Assembly: GCA_964019695.1 (NCBI GenBank)
Contig: OZ026526.1
Coordinates: forward strand, 9,629,254 to 9,693,253
Direction of reading: 5' to 3'
DNA: 64,000 bases
DNA from: Loripinus fragilis
Taxonomy: Eukaryota > Mollusca > Bivalvia > Lucinida > Lucinidae
Below are positions 41,821 to 54,300 of the stretch, piece after piece (the stretch's first letter is position 1; the number at the start of each line of letters is the position of its first letter). A program made the position numbers and the translations under genes. The notes under the pieces were generated by a model. It made no database searches. It saw nothing but the letters and a program-made list of their open reading frames with translations, and was not told where the DNA came from.

Positions 41821-42231
41821 CAGACATTACTGTTTAAAAAGTTGACAATTTTCAAAAATAATATTTTATTGTGCTAAAGCATAGATTGTAAAATCGACCA
41901 TAACACTTGTTTTGTCGTTACAACGTTAATTACAATAGGTTTTTCACTCTCTGTTCAGAAGAACGTGCAATAAATAATGAATCGAGGAGCGTAAAACGCT
42001 CCCTTGGCATTTGAATAATAGAATGCATTCCTGATTCTGGGAGACATGCATTAAGGTTAGAGCAAAACATATTACACGCCTGAAATGAATAATAACAAAA
42101 CCTTTAACCTCTGAAGGCGTTTATGAGAAATTTATCTAACCCTAATGCTGCATCTGATAATGTCGGCTGCTTATTACGTCTGTTGCATATATAGTTGAAT
42201 GCACATTATGGAAACAAACACTATGAACCGT

Positions 42232-42397
42232 GATCAGATTGCTAGCAGTCCTATCCGGCTCCATTTATAAATAAGGTGTTGAAGTACTTGAGATCGACCG
42301 GGCACACTGTGTTCTGTCCTTTCAGCACAGGAAATGTCCCGACATGACTGAAAAATTGTTGACTGGGATGTTAAGCACTAAACCAATCAAAGACTCC
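42232..42397. repeat. SINE-like fragment
   Basis: Contains TTGACTGGGATGTTAAGCAC, a common SINE body word. It lacks a clear head. Confidence 0.35.
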
Positions 42398-42608
42398 AGG
42401 GGCGGATCCAGGATTTCTGGAAAGGGGGTTCATATGTATAAAGGTGTGTGGGTTCGCTTTGCTGATTTTGTCTCATTTTGCTTAAATATCCCATGAATAT
42501 TAAATAATTTGGTCTCACGACCAAATTATTCCATTTTCATAGGATATTTAAAAACGGGGGCGGGGAGAGCGGTTCGAACCCCCTTAACCCCCTTCGGATC
42601 CGCCATTG
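42398..42608. mobile_element. MITE with GGGGCGGATCCAGG ends
   Basis: Left GGGGCGGATCCAGGATTTC; right GGATCCGCC. Inside, AATTTGGTCTCACGACCAAATT forms a hairpin, and the phrase GGGGGTTC is inverted near the other end. A second copy lies at 48935-49208 with the same hairpin word. Confidence 0.72.
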
Positions 42609-42699
42609 GACTCCATGGTCGTCTGTTTGTTTATCTGGTGTTGAACTTCGGCAGCATATACTGCAAACATCTACCACTGAGCCACTGCGGGCTGGCTTG

Positions 42700-43490
42700 T
42701 TACGGCATAGTACTATCTGAATTAACCCATTAGGCAATTTTTCACGCTTTTATGTCGTCTGCTGATTTGTTTTTAAAATCATTTTTTTTTCGAAAAAGAT
42801 TTCAATAATACGTACAGAGTGACAAACAGTTCGGATCTAGATCGGGCCCGATGTTTCGTCGGACCTGATCTGTGTCCAAACTGTTTGCAAAGGTTATCAG
42901 CAGACGAAACTAGAAGATGAAGATTTAAGAAGTATAGCGTCTGTTTTGTCCAAACAATGCAGACCAAGACCCGACGCCACAGAACGCGGCGTCTAGTCAG
43001 GGTTTCCAATATTTGCATACAGCACGTTCCATTTAGATTTGAATAAAATTGAAAAATACCACTCAACAATCCTTAACGCAGAAAAAATCGCGAGGCTTGC
43101 CGAGTGATGACAAAGGGAGGGATTTTTCTTGCTCACCACTATAAATAGATTTTAACATAACAATGACGTCACGGATCGACGTGTGACCAGCGTGCGGGCT
43201 GTGAGATAGAATTTTATTACATGGGTAAAACAGCGGAAATCCCGATCTGGTGTGCGAGAAAAATATATCATCCTTCGAAATAACACATAATCACGACCAC
43301 CAATCCAGTTTATTCATCGCATAAACCAATACTGTGTTATATGAAGAAGAGGGACCTGTTTCCTATGAATAAGATGGTCCTTTTTTCCAGAAAAATCGTT
43401 ATTTTTCCAATTTGCTTCAATATTGGAACATAAGTCTTTCAAAAAGTGTGCATTGGCATATCAACTGATTCTAGAATGTGCCATTTTTCT
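42700..43490. other. Repeat scraps, no gene recognised
   Basis: 42720-43080 shares GACCTGATCTGTGTCCAAAC, CTGTTTGCAAAGG and AAATTGAAAAATACC with repeats near 20330 and 48060. 43085-43140 shares CTTGCCGAGTGATGACAAA (inverted) with the hairpin at 56763. Confidence 0.45.
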
Positions 43491-43496
43491 TCATTA

Positions 43497-43924
43497 CAAA
43501 CCACACTGGTTAATGTATACGTCGATTTGGTGGTATTTACGCGTATTGCCGGTACTTCATAGACCGGAAGTGGTAGATATTGGTGTTAATGCTTTCTAGA
43601 AAAACATGCCATATGTCTGAAGGACTATATAATTAGATCATTTTCAAGTATTCGGCATGCACATGGCGATTTATGTAAGCATTTAGGAATAGATTCGAGT
43701 ACCGATCTGGATGATCGGTACTCGAATCTATTCCTAAATGCTTACATAAATCGCCATGCACATACTGGATACTTAAAAATGATTGAAATCTATAGTCCCT
43801 TTGGCATATGGCATGTTTTTCTATATAATATTAACACCAATATCTACCACTTCCGGTCTATGAAGTACCGGCAATACGCGTAAATACCACCAAATCGACG
43901 CATACATTTACCAGTGTGCAAACA
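43497..43924. mobile_element. Large palindromic element, about 210-bp arms
   Basis: The arms are nearly perfect inverse copies, from CACACTGGTTAATGTATACG at the left to its counterpart at the right. The centre near 43707 reads GTACCGATCTGGATGATCGGTAC. It is coding-free. Confidence 0.85.
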
Positions 43925-44054
43925 TTTTAAACTGATATCAGTGTCCAATAGTTCACTAGTGCAATGAGTGTCTCATTGATAAGCATTGCCTAATTTCTCA
44001 AGTTTCCTCTCAAATTGATCAAACAGATCGTTTAATCAAACTGTTACGTGTATA

Positions 44055-44506
44055 CAGGGATCAAATTTAAGATTTTAATTCACTTGCTAAGAATAGCAAG
44101 TGGCTATTTTTCTCACTTGCTAAAGGTGCTGCACAACTTGCTTTTTCACTGAAAATGAAATACTTTTTGTTTCACTAGCATCACAAATTAGAGTACATGT
44201 TGTATTTAAGAAATTTAATTAGCAGTCAGATATGCGACCACTGCATAAATTGATAGACAAAAACTATTTAGCATTTTCATCTTTTTGAACAGATATTCAG
44301 ATTTCCTTGCAAACAGTGTGGATCCAGAAGCTGGCTGATCAGGATCTACACTGTTTGCCTTGGATCTACGCAGTTTGCCATGCTAGTTGATATGAGAGTG
44401 GGTGGTTTCCACTTGCTAAAAATAGCAAGTGACGGCAATTTCTACTTGCTTTTTATAGAAAACTACTAGCATTTAGCAAGTTAGCAAGTGCTAAATTTGA
44501 TCCCTG
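44055..44506. mobile_element. hAT-like MITE, CAGGGATCAAATTTA ends
   Basis: CAGGGATCAAATTTA and TAAATTTGATCCCTG are perfect inverted ends. Flanks GTGTATAC and GTATATAC suggest an 8-bp duplication overlapping the first base. The interior repeats ACTTGCTAAAAATAGCAAGT. Confidence 0.78.
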
Positions 44507-44790
44507 GTATATACGATGAAGGAGCTGGATTGGTGGCCGGTACAATAACACATGTAACCTAAATTTTAGAACTGTTTCAATAATCATCCAGATTTTTTTA
44601 ATCTTCTAAGTTGCAAAATATACAATTGAATATCATGAACAAATAAATACTGATATTTTACTCCATCACAGCAGCAGCAACACATAATGACACTAATAGT
44701 AAAGGATGCCAATCAGAGTGGCATCCATTACTACTGGCACTCTAGACACAAGTCACCGCTATTTAGCCAGGCTTTTCTCAGCTATCAAAA

Positions 44791-44796
44791 TTTATT
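44791..44796 (-). terminator. Candidate poly(A) signal of gene 2
   Basis: AATAAA on the minus strand about 290 nt after the stop. Confidence 0.35.
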
Positions 44797-44990
44797 TTAA
44801 TCATGGACTCGAATAGTTGGAACTCAATCGCATTTCAGTCTGTTATGCCACAAGATTAGTAATGCCAAACGGAACCATCTATTCTCGCTACACCCCCTTG
44901 TTTTTGGATTTATCTGCTTTTAATCATAAATGGTTGCAGTTTTAAAACAACTGAGTTGACTTGCCAAAAAGGGCCTTTTTAGCAGCAATC

Positions 44991-45044
44991 AGTGCTGGCC
45001 CAGATTAGATGCCACTTTTGTGGCATCTTATCTAGGACAGCACT
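44991..45044. repeat. Hairpin in the gene 2 3' UTR
   Basis: AGTGCTG...CAGATTAGATGCCAC pairs with GTGGCATCTTATCTAGGACAGCACT, with a few mismatches. It lies 42 bp past the gene 2 stop, so it is probably transcribed. Confidence 0.6.
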
Positions 45045-45085
45045 AATTTTTAGAACACAAGACAGTACAGAATCTGCTAGTCCCT

Positions 45086-45349
45086 TCATTCTTTCCCAAC
45101 ATATGATCTAATAGTCTTCATGTCCAGTTCACTATCTTTCATGTCCAGTTCACTATCCCTCATGTCCGGTTCACCATCCCTCATGTCCGGTTTACTATCC
45201 CTCATGTCCCGTTCACCATCCTCCATGTCCGGTTTACTATCCCCTTGGCTTTCATCACCGGTCTCATCAAATGAGGATATTAATAGGTCCGTTTTCTTCA
45301 GTTTTCTTGCGTGTCGTCGGCGTCGTTTGGCCTCTTTTCCTACTTCAAC
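45086..45349 (-). CDS. Gene 2 terminal exon with coding minisatellite
   Basis: 264 nt, with acceptor TTTTGTATCTAG. It encodes a basic cluster (KRRRRHARKLKK), an acidic linker, the six 7-residue repeats and the tail TIRSYVGKE, then TGA at 45086-45088. Confidence 0.82.
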   Translation of the reverse strand, partial: VEVGKEAKRRRRHARKLKKTDLLISSFDETGDESQGDSKPDMEDGERDMRDSKPDMRDGEPDMRDSELDMKDSELDMKTIRSYVGKE

Positions 45350-48300
45350 CTAGATACAAAACAATGCAATAATTTATTGTCTCATCTCAACACATATATA
45401 TATATGAGACATTATAAAAATTCTAGAGAGAGAGAGGATTAATGTTCTAACTGACATTGAACACTAAAAACATTTGTTGTGCAATTAAAGATGAAACCAT
45501 AGCTATAAACCGTGATTGAGTTAACAACCATGCATGCAGACTGTCGCATGATATCAATGTTGTTTCCCACTTTTTATACCGTTTTATTATCTTTTATTTG
45601 ATCACTAAAAGTATGCCTTCCAACAATTCTTTTAAATTTATAAACGAAATCAACATAGATACTGGTTCAGATATGCCTTGTTGCAAAAGAGTTTTTAAAC
45701 CAATAGTATAATAATTACCAATCAACTCTGAGTGTCTGATAAAATTGAGAAAAAGCTTAACGAAGTTTATGTTAACGATAACCTTGTTTTAATAACTTAG
45801 AAGTTAAAAATTGTTTTTTATTGTTGAAGTCACCAATAGTCGCACAAAAAGAATATTTGCAAAATGTATACACCATGGGAAGGAGAGCGAGGGACATCTC
45901 TATCAAGAAATAAGAAATTAATTATTTACACCTTGTTATCATCCCATTTATCATAAATTTTAGATGCAACTATGCCATTCGTTATGGGCAAGCCCAAGTC
46001 CAAACAGGGGCTTCAGTATGAAAGGATTTTGCCTTATTTAATCATCATGAGCAAGATGAGCAAAGTTAGAACCCATTGGAATACCTACAATTCTGCTATA
46101 TAATTTTGAACCAAATCCTATAAAATGTTTTGTCCAAAAGATAATGGCGAGCATAACAATTTATATCTTTTAGGGTGCTCTGATGTGAAAAAAGCGAGTT
46201 TCTCAATACAAAGTAGGTAAGAAGCCAAATTAAGTGAGCCCTCTCTGTTAAAAGATTTTTCTATTAATTCAGTTAGTTTTTTTAGCTGATTATGAGGCAA
46301 TGTAGTTTATTGAGTAGAGAAATCGTATGTAGACAAACTCGATGCTAGAAAACCTTTATATTTTAATTTATTAAGAATATCACCTGATTGTTTAATAGTC
46401 TAAAATAAACTTTTACCCTTCCTCTCATAAACTGTTTCACCATATTTAATAACATGTTTTAATCGCAATGAGACAAGAAGTCAAAAGTATAGACAACTCA
46501 GTAGTAGTACTGGAACTAGAATTAGCAATAAAACGTGACTTATAGAGTATTTTATAAAGTTAGGTAACACATATTACATAGGAGGCATGCTATCATCCTC
46601 ATCAACAAACATTCCAAACTTAGTAGCCATATTGCACCAATGCCTACAAACGCCAGACTTCCAAACATGCAAGTTATGCTCATAGGTTTAATCAGTGTTA
46701 TTTTCTTGCTTTAGGGTGTTAATGTAGTACATTTTCCAAACGACCAAAACATTGTTATCAGCCTTATCTGCAGGCGCTAAAACAAACTTCCTATGGACGT
46801 CCTAGACCCCTTTCTTCACATTTTAAAAGTAAATTTATGGTAAGGTGAATGAAGATCTAACTTATTGCTATTAAATGAAATGCTACTATGAATAGTATCA
46901 GAAATATTACATTTTCATGTATTCAAAGCATTAGATTCAACATGCTCTCGCACACACCATCGATTACAAAATTATTGTAAGGCACCAGCAATTTTTCACG
47001 ACATTTGTTGAAGTATATTAGGTCCTTTACATACAACAGACCGAATTGTTAAATCAGTTATAAGTTTAAATCCCAAGTTTCGTTATGTCTGTTTAGAGTT
47101 ATGAGTATTATATCATTTTCCGTAAATTACATGTTTTAATTTTTTAGTCAAATTCAAGAGATCATAACCATGATAACTTGAGTATATAAATAATGAGGCA
47201 TAACTATGTTATCTGAAAAACGAAACTTATTTTGGTTTATAATATGAGATGCTGTACATATTTTTTCAACTACTGAATTGAATTTAATGAAATAACTGTT
47301 TCTGTTTAACTGTGTCATGCACTGTCAAAGACTCATTTTACCAAATATGATGACATACTTGAGATGCCAACCGGTCACACATGGCTTTGTATTGTCTTAT
47401 CGTCTTCTCCTCTTCGTCAAGCCTTTTCTGAAGAGTAGCACAGATTTCTGTAAAGTAGTAAACAAAAAGGATCTTACACGAGTGATCATTTCATATGTAA
47501 CATATTAAACGAGCCATCTGCAATAATTGCCTTTGGTGTGCAGATTACAATAAAAAAATCCGGATCACTGCTATGACTTTTGGGTCAAAGATCAAGGTTA
47601 CATACCTAAAATCAGTTATAAAGCTTATAACGCACACTCCTTTTTCATTTTTACAGAGGGTGTTCATATTTAGCAAAAGTATATAATTGCTTTTGTTGTT
47701 TAAATTACAATAAATGTTACATATCATTGCTATGACCTTACATATTTCTTTTGTACAGTTCTATTTTGTACAATGATTGCCAATATGGAATTTGAGTCAA
47801 AGGTCAAGTACATATAAAAAGCAAGCTGTCTGGCTTCAAATGCCACTTCCCTTACTGTTTTGACGGAGGACACACTCATATTTGACACAATGTTTGCCCG
47901 AGGGGCGAGGACAAAGATTTTGGATTGTCGATATGACCTTAGAGGCACAGTTCAAGGTCAGAAATTGTCATACTATGCGGTATTAAACCCATATAAACCT
48001 ATCGTCCTTTTTTGGGCCATCGGCAAACAATGTAAAACCAGATCAGACGCCGTTCGCATACAGTTGTTTCTTTTTAAATTTGAATAGAAATGAAAAATAC
48101 CTCCCAACAACCCTAAAATGGAAATGGACTGGTTCAATTGATAAGAGACGGAAATTCCATTAGGCATCAATGGGTTAAGGTAAGCATAAATATCTGCGAT
48201 TGGCTCCCTCCAATTCGATTGCCCACCTTATAGTTTATTTTCATCACATTTTAAAAATCAAGGCAAAAGGACACAAGTGTCCGATATTTCCTCATTATTG

Positions 48301-51300
48301 CAAATATTTCTCAGAATTAGAATGTCCTACGAAAATTGGTGTCCAACATGTTCCAAGTATTGCATTTTTTTAGAATTTGAATAAGTCTTAAGAAAAATGA
48401 TGTCCCAATTTCCTAGTCAGTATTGTAAAAAAATCTTATAATTTGAATATCGTGCCCCATATTTCATTTTTATTGCAAATGTTTCTGAGAACTCTTAACA
48501 CGTCCGTATTTTCTAATGCTTGCAAAAGTTCTGTAGATTTTAATTAATTTAATGCTCGAACACGGTTACGCATGCATTTAAGATATCACCACGCCTGGTG
48601 CATTATGAATGAAAACCGACGCAAAATTTTAAAATTAATGTATTTAACCCCAATAAACAGTTTCGCATGCACGCTTAAAATTGATTTACGCTTATGCTAT
48701 AAGCGTGATAAGAACCCAAATCTCGCGAACTGCCACCCCCACTCCACCCCACTCCAAATTACCTTTAACTTTAAAAAGCTGAGAACCTTTGATCAAGGCA
48801 AAACGACACAATTGTCCGATATTTCCTAAGTATTGCAGATATTTCTCAGAATTGGAATAAGTCTTAAGAAAAATGGCGTCCCAATTTTCCTAATTGTTTC
48901 AAAAAAATCTTTGGATTTGAAACTGCCGCCCAGGGCAGGACCCAGGATTTCTGAAAAGGGGGTTCATATATGTTTAGGTGCGTGGGGATCGTTTTGCTGA
49001 TTTTCTCTCAATGCTCTTTTAAAAATATCCCATGAAAATTATATAATTATGTCTCATTGAGACCAAATAATTCATTGTTTCTTAAATATCCCATGAAAAT
49101 GAAATAATTTGGTCTCGCTGAGACCAAATTATTTCATTTTCATAGGATATTTAAAAACGGGGGACGGAGAGGGGTTCGATACCCCTGAGTCCCCTCTAGA
49201 TCCGCCCCGCCGCTCCCTATCCCATCCCCAAGTTACCTTTAACTTTAATAAGCTGAGCCAGAGTTGACATCCTGTCCTTGTTGACCATTCGGAATTGTCT
49301 CTCATAGCTATCGTGGATGAACCTTACCTTCGCCTCAACTACAGAATTGATGTAATCCCTGCAAAAAAAAAAAAAAAAAAAAAGGCTTTTAGGGTCGTGT
49401 TACGAGAGAACCTGTCTTCGGCATGCGTGGATCCAGAAAGTTATGTCAGTGGGGATTCAACACTGACAATGTTTTTCTTTTTGTTGTTTTTTAGATGATG
49501 CGATGGAGAAGGGATCGAAATTGTCACTAAAAGTGGGCCATCATCGGCCCGCCAGCGAAACGCCACTGAAATGGCGTTTCGCTAGCGTGCCGATATTGGC
49601 CCAGCACTGAATGCTGGCTTGGTAGCTTGATTTTTAGGGGATCCGAATCAATCTTGCTAGGAAACCCTATATTTTTGTGATTTTTCAGGGGTGGGGTCCG
49701 GTCCCCCCTCTGGATCCGCCCATGTTCGCGGTTTGTGAGTAGGTAAGACTATCAGCTATAGAAATTTTTGTTTGGTTTGAGGCTTTACGTCCCAGTCAAC
49801 AGCTAGGGTCAGTCGAGACGGTCATTTCATCTAACCACATTTTTTCCAGGGCAAGTTAACCGGTATTTCGCTTGTAACTGACAACACCCATGATTCTTTA
49901 TTGAATCAGGGGAAGGAGGAGAATGGCCGTAGAAATTATTCATGATCAATTTCCACCAAAGTATGGGGCCAGGATTGAACATTCCAAAATCGAATTCATT
50001 TAAGAAATAAATTCGATTTTAGAATGTTCATGGAATCATGAATACTTCGGCTCTCTTGCAAAGTTAAGCCCCAGATACACATTCACGATTTTGGCCACGG
50101 TAGAGCTACGACTCACCCCGATTTATCAAGTCGTGATGCATCGGCATGAGTCGTAGCAGCACCGTGGAGACATCGACGCGAGTCCTAGTAGTACCGTGGT
50201 GATTTGTGAAGAATCCTGGTGATTCGGGAACCTCCACGACAAGGCTACGACAAGTTTAAACCGTTAAAACTCGTCGGGGTGAATCGTGTTGGATTGTGGG
50301 CGTGGCCTAAATCGTAGCTCTACCGTAGCGGGATCGGGATCATTCCTAGTGGTACCGTGGTAGTATTCGTGGTCATTCGTGGGTGTCCGTGGGCGTTCGT
50401 AGCGAATCGGGTTATCACTGACACAAGATTCTTGTATAAATACAGAGGTATCATTGCTCATGTTGCTGAAAATCATTATCAAAAGTGAATTTTAGTGAAG
50501 CGCATTATGGATCATGTCTGCTAATTTGCAGCTTGATCTGGACGTCATCTGATACAACTGGACATGGCACTGGACTTGGGACAGGACTGAGCCTAGACCG
50601 TGGGTCCGGTGACTGTTTTGATTTTGAAGCAGCTTTTCTTTTTGACGGCATGACTGACTTCGTCAAAGGTTGAAGAGATAATGATATTATCATAATTTGG
50701 CAAACTGTCGCCACAGGGGGGGGGGGGGGGGGGGGTTACTCTGATATTTTCATACATACGTAGGCTCGGGTCATCTTTTGGGGCTTCAATATTTTTAGGG
50801 GTTTTCAAAAAAATCATCGGAATATCTTTGGGGTATTAAGATTTTGTGGATATTTTTTGGAGTCATCACAATATTGGACTATATTTAGGGGTCATTTCCA
50901 TGCATTTTAGGGTCTTTTTTAAGGTCAAGGTAAAGAATGAGGAATATTTTTAGTTGCTAAAATTTCAAAAAAAATTTGGGGTGCTGGAAATTCCTGATAA
51001 TTTTCTTTGGGGTGAACGGCAGATGCTGGGCTCGAGCCTACGTATGAAGAAAGAAATGAGAGACCCCCCCTAGGACTGTCGCATGACAACGACTAAGACG
51101 TGCACATTCGTGGGAGGCCGTGACGCTAAGGTAGCCATACCGGCTTGAATCGTACTAGCACCGTATCGAATCGTGGAGGCATCGCGAAAATTCGTAGCTC
51201 CACCACGGTACATGTAAATCGTAGCGCTGCCGTCATGAGTCGTGGTAGATTCGTAGATGAATCGTGCAGACACCGCAGGAGCGTCGTGAGACACCGTATT

Positions 51301-54300
51301 GTTGCTTGCTTTTCTTTTTTTCCATCCCGACGCATCCCGATGCACCCCGATTTTACCATCTAGCTCAAATCGGGATCGTGGCCAGAATCGTGACTGTGTA
51401 ACTGGAGCTTAAGGGCTTCACGTTTACTTTGCAAGAGACCGGAAGTATTCATGATTCGATGAAAAGACCAAAAATTGAATTCAGTGCTTAAATTTTCATT
51501 TTATTATAAATATCTAAAATATAGAATTTATTTATAATTTGGGAAAAAAAACGGTTTTGTATATATAATTTGTAATCGTATTAACGGTTTTGTTCGAGTG
51601 TAAAACGGAAGAGCCGAACAGCCAGTGTGAATACGGACAGCCACTGGAGCTAACAAAAGACTTTTTTGATCGTCATGATCGTGCGACTCAGGTTTGGCTC
51701 GCCGTCAATTACAAGGCGAAGGAGTTCGATCTTCGAAGCCTATTGCCACGGCAAGTGAGCTTGGCAGCTGTCGATCAAATTTATGTCTTTCATAGGGCTA
51801 TGAACGGTTGCAATAATCTAGATTCATTAAAGGCTTGCTTTGAAAATGTAAATATTTCTTGTAAAAAAAACACGTAGATCAGACCAAATATCACACTTCA
51901 CCTTAGACTGGCTCCAGTCCTTAAAACAATTTTTCTTCAATGTGTCATATGCTGGTAGCTAGTCTTCCTCTGATGGCTCTGTTTTAAAACAGAGCCATCA
52001 GAGTAAGACTAGCTACAATTTTAAAAGAGAGCCATCAGAGTAAGACTAGCTACAAGTATATGATATGACAGATTTGTGAAAATTGTTATTAAGGACTGGA
52101 GCCAGTCTTACTCTACCTCAGATGAAAAAGAGAGGCTGTAAACATAGGATGTCCATCTTTAATTCCCGCAGAAATTCCAACAGGTACCGTATCGTCTGAT
52201 ACATGTAGCTGTTCTTCGGCGATCTTTTTGGTTTTCTTCTTTCTTAATCCTTTGTTTGGGTTCCGGCGGGGTGTCCTGTTAATTATTGGGTCGTCGTTTG
52301 CGAAGGGGAACCTCCCGTAATCGACGTCGCCGTAGTCGAGGATCGGGTTTTCTCGACGAATAAGACCTTCTTGGTACACTAAAAACAAAAAAAAAAAAAA
52401 AAAAAAATGAATGAGCTATCACATGACTGGGTTCAGATAAGCCGAAGTTTTGGGCAATTTACAGACAACCTTAGTTCACCAGCTATATTAGAACTGCGAT
52501 ATAATATGGGCCTCACCGCGAGAAAACCTGTCTTCGGGGTTACCGACTAAGCGAGTTTCAAACTAGTCTCTGCAGCTACAGAGACTAGCTAGAGAATCTA
52601 AATTTCACCTGTAGCAAGTTTACATATGATACTTTCCAAAAGAGCGAATGACAAAGGCGCTGATCAGACTGAGCGGATGCGCAGGCTGGTCTGCGCCTGT
52701 GTTTTCGCAAACCCCCAATGACAGATTTTCTCGTAATATATCTTTAGCAGATACTTACCTGCCTTACTCTATCTGTCTTGTTGTTAAAATGCTGTATGGT
52801 GAACATGCTATGCAGTTGGTATGCCAAATAAAATATTCTCTCCTATTCTATTCGATTCCCTAGAGCAGCCCCTTTTTATGCGACTGTCAGCAAGAGAGCC
52901 GCTTGTATATTTTATGGTGCCGTCCGGATTCGAACCCGCGACCTTCAGCTCCGAAAGCGGACGCTCCATCAACTGAGATATCGAGGTGGTTACTACATTT
53001 TAACGCCGTATAGGCGGCAATCGAAAACGCTCTTAACAATCGACAAACGCGGATCAAACATTGCTAGAAACAGTGTTTTCGATTGCCATTTGTCTCCAGT
53101 AACGACAAATGACAATCGAAAACTCTGTTTCAAACGAGCCTGATATGCGTTCGTCGATAGTGTTAACGTTTTCGATTGCCGCCTATCCGGTGTGATATTT
53201 GCCTTGAACTCTTGCATGAACAGCAACGTCTTCTGGGTAGGATTGTTTAATATTGAAAATCATGGCTCATAAAATAGTCTTATTAATCTCGAAATACACA
53301 GAATTGCTTAAACGCTAATGGGCAAACGATTGAAAAATAGGTCGAGACCAACCTCGAGACCATCTGGTATATGAATGCATTTAAGATATAAATTCGTTTT
53401 TTGGTCTGTTCATGCAATCATGAACACTGCAAAGGCTCATTTGAAGACTCGCGGTGGAAATGCAAATATTTCTTTTTATGTAGTTTATCGATACTTAAAC
53501 TCTGGTTTAAAGTTTCCCCATCTGGTTTAACGTTTCCCCCATACCAGTTCATGGGATTTGGGTCGAGTATCGCAGTCCCAGGCGAGATTGCACAAACGCA
53601 CAATTTCACCAAGACCTTCATTGCTCGCACACGAAAAGAAGGGAATTTGGGTGCTGAGGTCAAAGCTCCATTAGATAATTGCACGTGTATGTTTACGCAT
53701 AGATTTGATAAGGGCTCACTTCGAATCGAACTATAGTTCCGACTATAGTAACTATAGTTCGATTCGAACATCGGAAGTTGCTACTATAGTGACGTCACGA
53801 TCCTGCTAGAGAATAACGGCGGGTCAGAGCACCGTTACTCTAGTAGCTTGTCTGGTTCCCTCCTCTAGAACTATCTAGCAAGATGGGTCAAGATCTGTCA
53901 GCAGCCTCAAAATGATTTGTTTTACAAAATAAATCCTCGCTGTGCTCTATTTGCGTTCCACTTATTCGTAATTGTTAATTAGAGTAGACTTTGTAGTATA
54001 TACAGTGAAGAATTGAAAGGTAGCATACAAGACTATTCACTTTGTTTACTTGCCAACCAACCAACGTTTTAACTGTAGCCGTTCGGGTGTAAATGTGTGC
54101 GCGCATCTATTACGTCAGAAATTTAGTAGGAACTATATTTCGATTCGAAGTGGGCCAAGTACGTTTCTCAAATAGAATCATGCTTCATGAGCATTTGATG
54201 AGTCTCGTTAAACCTATTTTTGAAAGATAGTTTTTACTTTATTACATATTTTATGAGCAGCCGGAAAGAATATAGCTTATCATATTCATGGAAACTTGCA

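Noticed and set aside
50264..51363. Several frames on both strands
   Set aside because: They lie inside the repeat-built TTAA element and have no protein-like conservation.
52918..52992. Functional tRNA-Arg(TCG)
   Set aside because: Acceptor and T stems have mismatches, and the surroundings are repetitive, so a SINE head or pseudogene is more likely.
53401..53771. Overlapping 111- and 117-codon frames on opposite strands
   Set aside because: They overlap a foldback end and a TIR element; neither shows a known motif or plausible splice sites.
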